Shown piece after piece: positions 1 to 8,057 of a stretch of 64,000 nt of DNA; position 1 is the stretch's first letter, and every line of letters begins with the position of its first letter. Position numbers and translations under genes: made by a program. This DNA comes from JAJCYL01 sp965206015. Its GTDB lineage: Bacteria; Bacteroidota; Bacteroidia; Cytophagales; Cyclobacteriaceae. A model generated the notes under the pieces. It made no database searches. It was given only the letters and a program-made list of their open reading frames with translations, and was not told the origin of the DNA. The stretch covers positions 124,001 to 188,000 of the forward strand of contig CBDBIW010000010.1 of NCBI GenBank assembly GCA_965206015.1, read 5' to 3'.

Positions 1-234
1 AAAACCCAACCCTTCAAGATATAATTGCAGGGCGTATTTTTTCAACTCTTTTGGTTTGGCCGTAGATTTTTGTTGTACCGTATAGTGGTAGCCGCATTTT
101 TTACACTTATACCTTTGTTTTCCTTTTATCTTGCCGGATTTAATGACAGCACGGTTTGAACACTTAAGGACAATTCATGGCTTTTTTCTGTAAAAATAAG
201 AAAACTATATATAATTAGCAATACCCAATAATTT
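1..234 (-). mobile_element. IS1-family element, 5' part, cut by the window edge
   Basis: On the minus strand an InsA-like N-terminus begins at an ATG at 176-178 and runs off the left edge. It reads MNCP, then CSNRAVIKSGKIKGKQ, then a second cysteine pair (CKKCGYHY), the zinc-finger layout of IS1 InsA. One extra T after the fourth codon (near 165) breaks the frame, so this copy is probably inactive. The AT-rich stretch 179-234 would be the element end, with a possible terminal repeat containing GGGTATTGCTAA read leftwards from 226. It abuts the exact point (234/235) where the neighbouring sigma gene is cut and where the large inverted repeat begins. The element boundary is inferred, not proven. 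Confidence 0.6.
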
Positions 235-551
235 AACTTATGTTCCTGACTTAATTGCTTAAAGATTCTTCTGCGAAATGAAATTAATAGATAGGACCTG
301 ATTGACTTACTGATTTGAATCTTATGTCGACCGTCCCATAACTGAATAAACATATCTTGCAGACAGTCTTCCACTAACTGACGGTCAGTCGTCAGTCTAT
401 AGCCATAGCTTAATAAAGTCTTAATGTTATCTTCATAGATTGTTTTAAATGATTTGCGGCATCCGCTACGAAAACCTTCCCACAAATCAAAGTCGATATT
501 ACTATGACACTCTTTTACTTTATTACAGTCTTTTACTTTAATCCGACTCAT
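235..551 (-). pseudogene. ECF sigma factor, 3'-truncated copy
   Basis: The first 105 or so codons are identical to the intact ECF sigma gene at 58817-59404: ATG at 551, the region-2 core with LVEDCLQDMFIQLWDG, up to SQEHK. The frame then enters foreign IS1-flank sequence and stops at 126. Region 4, which contacts the -35 element, is missing, so the product cannot be a functional sigma factor. Start and upstream region match the intact copy. It was cut at the boundary of the inverted repeat. Confidence 0.88.
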
Positions 552-1143
552 TAATACCCACCTGACAAGGAGATTATAAGATACATAAAGTTTAATATGC
601 TCTTTATCTTAACAAAGATAGGAGTTTCATTAACGTACACAAGGGGACTTCCAAAAATCAGCTTATTGATCATTAATTGACTATGCTTTATTGCTATATT
701 GAATCACTGCCAGTGCAGTTGTTTTTGACAGGATTCCAGTGTTAAACCCCTGAGAAGTTTTCGCATAATTCCTGCAAATCATCAATTGGCCACAGAGCGG
801 AGAGAAAAGAGGTGCTATTCTTTTTCTGGTTTTCCTAAAGCTACAGGGTTGTTTTGGAGAGTTGTTTTGATTTTCCCTCATCGGCACTTCTAAGTTCATT
901 AACACCTGTAGCCTGACAGACGCATCAGTTCACCTATGGTGAGAGCCACTGGAATAATAGGATTAATCAACTTAACTTGCAGCTTATTCAGGTATGAACA
1001 AATTAAAAGACTAAAAATAATCTACTGATAAACAGCTGGATAAAACTTCAATACTTTTCAGTAAAACCACAACAAGTTTTACTTTCTTTGGAAAGTGATT
1101 TTTCTCAAAAAAAAATAAAAAAGAGTTTTGTCTTTTTGAGAAA
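552..1143. promoter_or_regulatory. divergent intergenic region between truncated sigma and haloperoxidase
   Basis: These 592 bases separate two divergent starts and recur almost exactly at 58225-58816. A 74-codon open frame on the minus strand (681-905) is present in both copies. It has no recognisable family or convincing ribosome-binding site, and I do not count it as a gene. An A/T-rich block just before the haloperoxidase start (1107-1143) contains an imperfect dyad: TTTCTCAAAA near 1100 and TTTTTGAGAAAA at 1132-1143. It could be a regulator site or a leader hairpin. No other structure is evident. Confidence 0.4.
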
Positions 1144-3114
1144 ATGGAAAAATCAATTTATAGAACCTGCCTAGAGAACCAACCAAACATTCCAATCGAA
1201 TCAATGATCAAATATCTGACCATTAGTGCATGTCTAATATTCCCAGAATTGTTGAATGGGCAATATTCTGTAGCGAGACAATGGAATGAAGTGCTGTTGG
1301 AAGCCATACGGCATGATTATGCAAGGCCTACAGTGCATGCCAGAAATTTATTTCATACGTCAATTGCATTATATGATGCCTGGGCTGTTTTCGATGATAG
1401 CGCAAATCCCTTTTTTTTAGGCAATACAGTTGGAGGATTCGAGTGTCAATTTGTGGGAATTAGCAAACCAAACGACATTAAACGGGCCAGAGAGGAGGCC
1501 ATGAGTTATGCAGCTTACAGATTGATAACTCATCGTTTTAAATCTTCTCCAGGAAATAAATTGACCAGAGGATTGTCGAAGAAATTAATGAATAGTTTGG
1601 GCTATGACATTTTGAATAGGTTTACCAATTATAAAAAAGGAAGCCCTGCAGCTTTGGGAAATTACCTGGCCAAAAACCTGATAAAGTTTGGGCTAAAAGA
1701 CGGTTCAAATGAAGCACGGGATTATGAAAGTCGTTATTACGAAACGGTAAATCCCATGCTTATTCCCGATAAAAGAGGCAATCCAGATTTGAAAAATCCA
1801 AATAGATGGCAGACATTGGGTCTGGAACTACTGATTGACCAAAGCGGAAATGAGATAGTGACTGACGCACCTCAGTTCCTGGGCGCGGAATGGGGAAATG
1901 TTATTCCGTTTTCATTGAATGAAGACCAGGTGACTACCTATCAGAGGGATGACAACGAATACCGTGTTTATCATGACCCTGGGCCACCTCCCTATATTAA
2001 CCCGAAAAGCGGAGGCAGCCTTCCCACCGAATATCAATGGGGCTTTGAAATGGTTCCTGTCTGGGCGTCGCACTTAGATCCTCGTGATAGTGTAATGTGG
2101 GACATATCACCGGCATCTGTTGGCAATACCCCGGAGCTACCCCGCTCCCTGGAGGACTACCATAACTATTACAAGTTTCTGGAAGGCGGCGACCCAGGTC
2201 GAGGTCATAAAATCAATCCTTATACAGGTAAGCCTTATGAATCCCAAATTGTACCACGGGCTGATTATGCCAGAGTGCTGGCAGAATTCTGGGCTGATGG
2301 TCCAGATTCGGAAACACCTCCCGGACATTGGTTTACCATTTTGAACTATGTTAATGATCATCCACAATTGGAAAAAAAATTTGGCGGGAAAGGAGAGGTC
2401 TTGGATGATCTGGAGTGGGATGTGAAATCGTATTTCGTACTGGGTGGTGCCATGCATGATGCCGCAATTGCAGCTTGGAGTATCAAAGGATGGTATGATT
2501 ACATCAGGCCCATCAGTGCTATTAGATATATGGCATCTCAAGGGCAAAGTACTTCACCGAATCTTCCTAACTACTCACCAGCGGGCATTCCTCTCGTTGA
2601 AGGCTACATAGAGCAAATAACAGAAAAGACAGGGCTTGGGCAGAACCCTAAAAACATAGGCAAAATCAAACTTAGGACCTGGAAAGGACCAGATTTCATT
2701 TTAAATCCCGAAAAAGATATGGCCGGGGTTGGATGGATACTGGCTGATGATTGGTGGCCATACCAAAGGCCAACTTTTGTAACACCACCATTTGCCGGAT
2801 ACGTTTCAGGGCATTCTACCTATTCAAGAGCTGCGGCCGAAATAATGACACTTTTTACCGGGGATGAGTTCTTTCCTGGCGGAATGGCTGAGTTTTTTGC
2901 TAAAAAGAATGAATTTCTTGTTTTTGAAGAAGGACCCAGCGTCGATGTAACCTTGCAGTGGGCCACATACAGAGATGCCTCCGACCAAACAAGTTTATCC
3001 AGAATTTGGGGTGGCATTCATCCTCCAGCAGATGATATACCAGGACGAATCATTGGAGAGAAGGTTGGAATTGCAGCTTTTGAGTATGCTGTGAAGTATT
3101 TCGGAATTAATTAA
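1144..3114 (+). CDS. vanadium-dependent haloperoxidase / PAP2-family protein
   Basis: This 656-residue protein has a C-terminal acid-phosphatase/vanadium-haloperoxidase (PAP2) fold. The pocket motifs are visible: DDWWPYQRP from residue 535, SGHSTYSR with His557, and SRIWGGIHPP with Arg620 and His626, where the last His would bind vanadate or be phosphorylated. The helical N-terminal half (residues 1-400) is typical of Bacteroidota haloperoxidase-like proteins. A hydrophobic stretch near residues 22-40 may be an uncleaved or late-start signal peptide; the Met at residue 21 is an alternative start. Family proteins oxidise halides with peroxide or hydrolyse phosphate esters; sequence alone does not decide which. 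The first 358 codons lie in the inverted repeat, and a truncated twin is at 57112-58224. Genes of this family often sit near SusC/SusD and VCBS-repeat genes, as here. Confidence 0.85.
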   Translation: MEKSIYRTCLENQPNIPIESMIKYLTISACLIFPELLNGQYSVARQWNEVLLEAIRHDYARPTVHARNLFHTSIALYDAWAVFDDSANPFFLGNTVGGFECQFVGISKPNDIKRAREEAMSYAAYRLITHRFKSSPGNKLTRGLSKKLMNSLGYDILNRFTNYKKGSPAALGNYLAKNLIKFGLKDGSNEARDYESRYYETVNPMLIPDKRGNPDLKNPNRWQTLGLELLIDQSGNEIVTDAPQFLGAEWGNVIPFSLNEDQVTTYQRDDNEYRVYHDPGPPPYINPKSGGSLPTEYQWGFEMVPVWASHLDPRDSVMWDISPASVGNTPELPRSLEDYHNYYKFLEGGDPGRGHKINPYTGKPYESQIVPRADYARVLAEFWADGPDSETPPGHWFTILNYVNDHPQLEKKFGGKGEVLDDLEWDVKSYFVLGGAMHDAAIAAWSIKGWYDYIRPISAIRYMASQGQSTSPNLPNYSPAGIPLVEGYIEQITEKTGLGQNPKNIGKIKLRTWKGPDFILNPEKDMAGVGWILADDWWPYQRPTFVTPPFAGYVSGHSTYSRAAAEIMTLFTGDEFFPGGMAEFFAKKNEFLVFEEGPSVDVTLQWATYRDASDQTSLSRIWGGIHPPADDIPGRIIGEKVGIAAFEYAVKYFGIN

Positions 3115-3510
3115 CTCTTTGGCTTGCAGGGGAGCCCTTGCCATTAATATAGGTAGTGCAAATCTGATTCTTTTATGTCTGACTTTTCCTTGTTTGTAAA
3201 TGGAAAAAGCATAATTGGGTAAAGTGGTTTCTTTGATCTGATGGCCTTGAAACCCTGAAGAATCAGTTTATTACTGATTTGATTAAAACTAAAGTTCTCT
3301 TCATCACGCATGAAACTAATTCGTTCAAATGGATCTTGTTAATATGCACTGTAATGATGAAACTTTGTAAGTTTAGAAAACTTAACCCATAAACTAAACT
3401 GAAGACCTATTCGTTTGGTAACTATAGGTTCATCAAAGTAATTTCCCATAATTAATTTATGATTTATGATCAGTTACGGTCGAATAAAATCACTTTCCAA
3501 CATCTGAGAA
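3115..3510. other. intergenic, no gene recognised
   Basis: Nearly 400 bases without a convincing gene. On the minus strand a short open frame near 3360-3450 reads NYFDEPIVTKRIGLQF and looks like the tail of an unknown protein, but it has no start. The region may hold a decayed gene. The ridA promoter presumably lies in its last 60-100 bases. Confidence 0.4.
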
Positions 3511-3888
3511 ATGAAAATCATCAATACAACCAATGCGCCAGCACCAATTGGCCCTTATTCACAGTCTGTTTTAGCCAATGGAACGTTATATATCTCTGGA
3601 CAAATACCACTGGACCCGAAGTCAGGTGAACTTGTTGACGGAACTATAGAAGAAGAAACACAGCAGGTAATGAAAAACCTGGAAGCTATATTGACTAAAG
3701 CCGGAACTTCCTTCTCTAAAGTTGCCAAATGCTCCATCTTCGTGAAGAACATGGCCGATTTCGCTCGCATTAATGCAGTTTATGGGGAATATTTCTCAGA
3801 GAAACCACCAGCAAGAGAAACAGTGGAAGTGAGTGCCTTACCAAAGGGTGTCAATGTTGAGATTTCCTGTATTGCGATCCCTTATTAG
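3511..3888 (+). CDS. ridA: RidA family enamine/imine deaminase
   Basis: A 125-residue protein of the YjgF/YER057c/UK114 family, normal length. It shows the family signature: APIGPYSQSV at the N-terminus, ISGQIPLDP, and PPARETVEVSALPKG with the conserved arginine, then VEISCIA. RidA proteins are cytosolic trimers that hydrolyse reactive 2-aminoacrylate and related imines released by PLP enzymes such as threonine dehydratase, protecting other PLP enzymes. It sits 9 bases upstream of gltX and is probably cotranscribed with it. Confidence 0.95.
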   Translation: MKIINTTNAPAPIGPYSQSVLANGTLYISGQIPLDPKSGELVDGTIEEETQQVMKNLEAILTKAGTSFSKVAKCSIFVKNMADFARINAVYGEYFSEKPPARETVEVSALPKGVNVEISCIAIPY

Positions 3889-3897
3889 ATACTGGTC

Positions 3898-5421
3898 ATG
3901 GATGGAGTAAGAGTGCGGTTCGCACCAAGCCCTACTGGTGCTTTGCATATTGGTGGTGTAAGAACCGCCTTATTCAACTACCTTTTTGCAAAAAAACACG
4001 GTGGTACTTTTATACTGCGGATAGAAGATACAGATGAAAATAGGTTTGTTCCGTGGGCTGAAAAGTATATTACAGATGCCTTAGACTGGTTAGGCATAAG
4101 CCCTGATGAAGGACCTTTAAGTGGCGGTAGGTTTGCCCCTTATAGACAATCAGGGCGTAAGGATATCTATAAAGAATATGCCTTGAAACTAGTTGAAGAA
4201 GGCAAAGCATACTACGCCTTTGATACTGCCGAAGAACTAAACTCATTAAGAGAGAAACTGAAGGCGGCAAAGTCGAGTTCACTCAACTACAATGCTGTGA
4301 GTAGGGTCCAAATGAAAAATTCGCTGACTCTGTCTAAGGATGAGGTCGAAGGCAGAATTAATTCAGAAGAGCCTTATGTAATTAGAATTAATATTCCTCT
4401 TAAGGAAGAGATCAGATTTCAAGATCAGGTCAGAGGTTGGGTAGTTGTGCACTCTTCAACACTGGATGACAAAGTATTGTTGAAATCTGACGGGATGCCG
4501 ACCTATCATCTGGCCAACATTGTAGATGACCATTTGATGGAAATCACCCATGTCATTAGAGGTGAGGAGTGGCTGCCGTCCGCACCTTTACACATGATTC
4601 TTTACAATTTTTTCGGATGGACACCGCCTTTGTTTGCCCATTTACCACTGCTGCTAAAACCGGATGGTAACGGTAAACTGAGCAAGCGAGAGGCAGAAAA
4701 ACACGGTTTCCCAATCTTTCCATTGCAATGGAATGATGATGATAAAGAAGTTCAGGGCTTTAGAGAGAGTGGTTATTATCCGGAGGCTGTTTTGAATTTC
4801 ATTGCACTCCTTGGCTGGAACCCCGGTGGAGATCAGGAAATATTTGCCCTGAATGATTTGATTGAGCTGTTTAGCATAGAAAGAGTAAATAAGTCGGGTG
4901 CAAAATTTGATATTCAAAAGGCCAATTGGTTTAATGAGCACTACCTTGGGGTAAGAGACGAAAAGCAAATTGCAGCGGAGCTAGTTGCAAATGTTGAGAG
5001 GAACGGGTTGCAAATTGATGCTGACAAATCAATTGAGCTGGTCCAATTGCTCAAAGGCAGGGTCACGTTCGAGTCCGATTTTTTACCAAGAGCAAAATTT
5101 TATTTTGAAAAACCCGTTTCTTATGACAACGAACTGGCTAAGAAATGGACTGTGGAGGCAGTTAGTGTTCTTAAAGAATTTGCTTCGAAAATTGAGTCTG
5201 TTGAAAACGCAACGGCTGAAGAGTATAAATCAGTTCTGCTGAACGTTTTGGACAATCAAGATGTCAAAATGAGAAAAGTGATGCCCGCCTTAAGGTTGTC
5301 CATGACCGGAGAGACAACTGGCCCAGATCTTATTGGGATGTTAAAAATTTTAGGTGGAAGGCAGGTGTCAGAAAGAATATTGAATGCAATTGATGCCCTG
5401 GCCGATAGAGTAATAGCATAA
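3898..5421 (+). CDS. gltX: glutamyl-tRNA synthetase
   Basis: A class I aminoacyl-tRNA synthetase of 507 residues that charges tRNA-Glu with glutamate in the cytosol. The HIGH-type motif is PSPTGALHIGG (His17-Gly20), and the KMSKS-type loop is GKLSKRE at about residue 260, followed by the alpha-helical anticodon-binding half. Length is normal and the frame intact, useful evidence that the many frameshifts elsewhere in the window are not general sequencing error. Its ATG follows ridA by 9 bases; the next reading frame starts 4 bases after its stop. Confidence 0.97.
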   Translation: MDGVRVRFAPSPTGALHIGGVRTALFNYLFAKKHGGTFILRIEDTDENRFVPWAEKYITDALDWLGISPDEGPLSGGRFAPYRQSGRKDIYKEYALKLVEEGKAYYAFDTAEELNSLREKLKAAKSSSLNYNAVSRVQMKNSLTLSKDEVEGRINSEEPYVIRINIPLKEEIRFQDQVRGWVVVHSSTLDDKVLLKSDGMPTYHLANIVDDHLMEITHVIRGEEWLPSAPLHMILYNFFGWTPPLFAHLPLLLKPDGNGKLSKREAEKHGFPIFPLQWNDDDKEVQGFRESGYYPEAVLNFIALLGWNPGGDQEIFALNDLIELFSIERVNKSGAKFDIQKANWFNEHYLGVRDEKQIAAELVANVERNGLQIDADKSIELVQLLKGRVTFESDFLPRAKFYFEKPVSYDNELAKKWTVEAVSVLKEFASKIESVENATAEEYKSVLLNVLDNQDVKMRKVMPALRLSMTGETTGPDLIGMLKILGGRQVSERILNAIDALADRVIA

Positions 5422-5425
5422 CAGT

Positions 5426-5551
5426 ATGAAAAAGAAAACTGAAAGTATTGAACAGAAACCGAAGGTAAACCCTGAACTGGAAGGGTTTGATATTCATATA
5501 GATTCCTTTGGTGAAATAAGGTCTAATTTTGAAATAGATAAGTTAACCGAA
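5426..5551 (+). pseudogene. small conserved protein downstream of gltX, truncated
   Basis: The frame begins MKKKTESIEQKPKVNPELEG and continues to about residue 42 (IRSNFEIDKLTE). This resembles a short charged Bacteroidota protein I recall as commonly encoded right after gltX, function unknown. From about 5551 the coding changes to unrelated sequence that belongs to a minus-strand DinB-like fragment, and the frame ends at 5674 with a foreign tail. The gene therefore lost its last third. The 4-base spacing to gltX suggests it was its operon partner. Confidence 0.5.
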
Positions 5552-5752
5552 AATTGGGTGTCGGAACACTGCTTTATCCAGGCACTCCATCGGGAATTGT
5601 TCAATAAAATCTTTCCACTCAGTCCGCAAGTCACCCCATCCGGTTTGAATACTCTCCAATGTGCCATCAGTTGAGGGCTGACTCAAAACAGTCGGCATTT
5701 TGAACTGAATGGATGAATTATTTAGGACTATCATTAGAAATAGGGCTATCAT
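5543..5752 (-). pseudogene. DinB-like protein, internal fragment
   Basis: A 69-codon minus-strand frame. The part GDLRTEWKDFIEQFP followed by LDKAVFRHPIFG resembles the central segment of small DinB-superfamily (DUF1569-like) proteins, where a metal-binding helix normally follows. Here the frame stops at that point, and the N-terminal part before residue 20 looks non-native. It is squeezed between the cut gltX-downstream gene and a decayed antiporter gene, so I read it as a rearrangement remnant. Assignment is from motif resemblance only. Confidence 0.35.
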
Positions 5753-6606
5753 TAAAGTGGATTACATTGATTGCCTTGCCTTTGGTTCATTAATTTCACC
5801 AACCGACCCAATCGCTGTCATTTCTACTGTAAAAAGATAGAATGTTCCGGAAAAACTTAGGATTCGAATTGAGGGGCGTCACTTTTTAATGATGGAATCT
5901 AAGGAAATGGATCGCATTATCCATGTTTGCGGATCTTGTAAAAACATTTATTCCCGACATCTCAGGCAGTGTAATCATTGGAGTTATTTTGGGTTTTATT
6001 GACTTTAAACTTCTGGACTTCATTGATAATGAACAATCTGGGTTAGAAATATTAGTCACCGTTGCCTTGCTGACGGTTTCAACTCAATTGACGCATTGGG
6101 AAGCCATCGAAGTTTCTGGTAAACAAGCGTCAGTGGTAATGGGGTTGGCCGCAGGAAATCAGGGAAAAAGTGATAAGCTGGCAGGAGTTGCAGGTGATTA
6201 CGTTTTCAAATTCTGACATTTCATGGAGCAGAGTCTAAATGCAATTCTCTATGTACTCATTGGAATGGAGATGCTCATTATACCACTGCAAATGGATTAT
6301 TTGGCCGCTGGCTTCTTTGTATTTGCTTTGATTCTTTTTGCCAGGTGGACCAGTGTATTTATCCCGGTTAAGTTCATGTCAAGAAATCGAAGCGTTGATC
6401 CCAAAACAATTCCTGTCATGACTTGGGGAAGCCTCAGGAGTGGCGTTCCAATTGCATTGTCTCTGACTTTACCGGAGTTTGGGGGTCGTGATCTGATAAT
6501 TATCATGACTTATATAGTTTTTGGAGTTTCCATTCTATACCAGGGATTGACAGTAAATAGAATGCTCAAAACAACGATCGGCTTTAGACCAATCGAAGAG
6601 GAGTAA
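5751..6606 (+). pseudogene. NhaP/CPA1-type Na+/H+ antiporter, decayed
   Basis: Pieces of a monovalent cation:proton antiporter are recognisable in order. Near 5770 the frame reads AFGSLISPTDPIAVISTVKR, the ion-binding signature of CPA1 antiporters, then an in-frame TAG. A second frame (5923-6216) carries membrane segments with FIDFKLLDFIDNEQSGLE. A third (6223-6606) has ILYVLIGMEML and TWGSLRSGVPIALSLTLP, the last conserved helix motif. The first half of the usual 400-plus residues is missing. With one nonsense codon and at least two frame breaks it cannot make a working transporter. Confidence 0.8.
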
Positions 6607-6725
6607 TTGCCAGAATCTTGCTTTTCGTGTCATGAGAGTGACACTAAGTAATCAATAAGACTCCGTCTTGAACTTAATTCTTTTTTGTACCTTTTAGATA
6701 AGGACATTAAACCTTATTGTTGAAT

Positions 6726-8057
6726 ATGGAAAAGGTTGTCATCATCGGAAATGGTATTTCCGGGATTACTGCAGCAAGGCACATTCGAAAGTTAAGTGAT
6801 TATGATATCACTGTTATATCAGCCGAGACTGATCACTTCTTTTCGCGTACTGCTCTCATGTACATCTACATGGGGCACATGAAGTATGAAAACACTAAAC
6901 CCTATGAGGACTGGTTCTGGGCAAAGAATAGGATTAACCTCGTTCGAAAATATGTGAAGCAAGTTGATGTTGACAATAAGCAACTTCTATTCGATGAAGG
7001 TGGAACAATTTCATATGACATTTTGATTCTGGCTACTGGTTCAAAGTCAAATAAATTCGGATGGCCGGGACAGGATTTAAAAGGGGTTCAGGGTTTATAC
7101 AGTTATCAGGATCTGGAGGCAATGGAAAGAGATTCAAAGGGTATTTCGAGAGCAGTGATAGTTGGCGGTGGACTCATTGGGGTTGAAATGTCGGAGATGC
7201 TTCTTACCAGAAAAATACCAGTCACTTTCCTGGTAAGAGAAGAGAATTTTTGGGACATGGTTTTCCCCCTTGAGGAAGCTAAAATGATCAATCGGCATAT
7301 TGGAGAGCATCATGTGGATTTGCGTTTGACTACAGAATTGAAGGAGATATTAGCTGACGAAAATGGAAGGGTTAGAACAGTGGCTACGAATAAGGGTGAT
7401 GAAATAGAATGTCAACTAGTGGGATTGACTGTTGGGGTAAGCCCGAATATTGACTTTTTGAAGGAGTCTAAGCTTGATATTGAAAGGGGCATAATGGTAG
7501 ATGAGTTTCTTGAAACTAATATTCCTGACGTTTTTGCAATTGGTGATTGTGTTCAATTTAGAACACCATTGCCCAACAGACGACCCATCGAACAAGTCTG
7601 GTATACTGGAAGAATGATGGGTGAAACTGTTGCTCAAACCATCTGCAAAGAAAAGACTGCTTACCAGCCAGGCAACTGGTTTAACTCAGCAAAGTTTTTT
7701 GATATTGAATACCAGACCTATGGGCATGTTTGGCCACAATTGAAAAAAGGGGAAGAAACATTTTACTGGGAACATTCAAATGGAAAAATCTGTTTACGGG
7801 TTGTTTTTGATGAAAAGGAAAAGTTTGTCAAAGGGTTTAATGTAATGGGGATGCGTCTAAGGCATGAAGTATGTGACCAATGGCTATCTGAAAAACACAA
7901 GGTTGACTATGTAATAGGGCATCTTGAAGAGGCCAACTTTGATCCGGAATTCTTTAGTAGATATGAGAGTGATATTCAAGCAGCCTTTAACGATAAATTT
8001 CCTGAAATGCCTGTTGGTGTCCGTAAGAAAGGTTTATTAGAAAAGATATTAGGATGA
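6726..8057 (+). CDS. FAD/NAD(P)-dependent oxidoreductase (rubredoxin/nitrite reductase-like)
   Basis: A pyridine nucleotide-disulfide oxidoreductase of about 443 residues. It has the FAD Rossmann motif at the N-terminus (VVIIGNGISGITAARHI), a second NAD(P)-binding motif IVGGGLIGVEMSEML near residue 150, and the FAD motif IPDVFAIGDCVQF near residue 270. I prefer the ATG at 6726 because the glycine motif should begin within a few residues; TTG codons at 6717 and 6720 are alternatives. The gene overlaps the next by ATGA (8054-8057), so the two are translationally coupled. The pair suggests electron transfer from NAD(P)H to a membrane iron-sulfur protein. The final acceptor is unknown. Confidence 0.8.
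   Translation: MEKVVIIGNGISGITAARHIRKLSDYDITVISAETDHFFSRTALMYIYMGHMKYENTKPYEDWFWAKNRINLVRKYVKQVDVDNKQLLFDEGGTISYDILILATGSKSNKFGWPGQDLKGVQGLYSYQDLEAMERDSKGISRAVIVGGGLIGVEMSEMLLTRKIPVTFLVREENFWDMVFPLEEAKMINRHIGEHHVDLRLTTELKEILADENGRVRTVATNKGDEIECQLVGLTVGVSPNIDFLKESKLDIERGIMVDEFLETNIPDVFAIGDCVQFRTPLPNRRPIEQVWYTGRMMGETVAQTICKEKTAYQPGNWFNSAKFFDIEYQTYGHVWPQLKKGEETFYWEHSNGKICLRVVFDEKEKFVKGFNVMGMRLRHEVCDQWLSEKHKVDYVIGHLEEANFDPEFFSRYESDIQAAFNDKFPEMPVGVRKKGLLEKILG

Larger units (their letters stand above)
235..2216 (+). repeat. left arm of a 1982-bp inverted repeat
   Basis: This stretch is the reverse complement of 57152-59133, aligned without gaps (paired coordinates always sum to 59368). I found two differences: 622 versus 58746, and 710 versus 58658. 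It contains the first third of an ECF sigma gene (minus strand), the divergent promoter region, and the first 358 codons of a haloperoxidase gene (plus strand). Identity stops abruptly at both ends, inside both coding regions. Beyond the left end lies an IS1-like fragment; beyond the right end the haloperoxidase gene continues intact. Confidence 0.95.

Noticed and set aside
681..905. 74-codon frame, also at 58463-58687
   Set aside because: It is conserved only because it lies in the inverted repeat; no family, start site or coding bias supports it.
2137..2547. 136-codon minus-strand frame in the haloperoxidase gene
   Set aside because: A shadow of the sense gene, with no motif.
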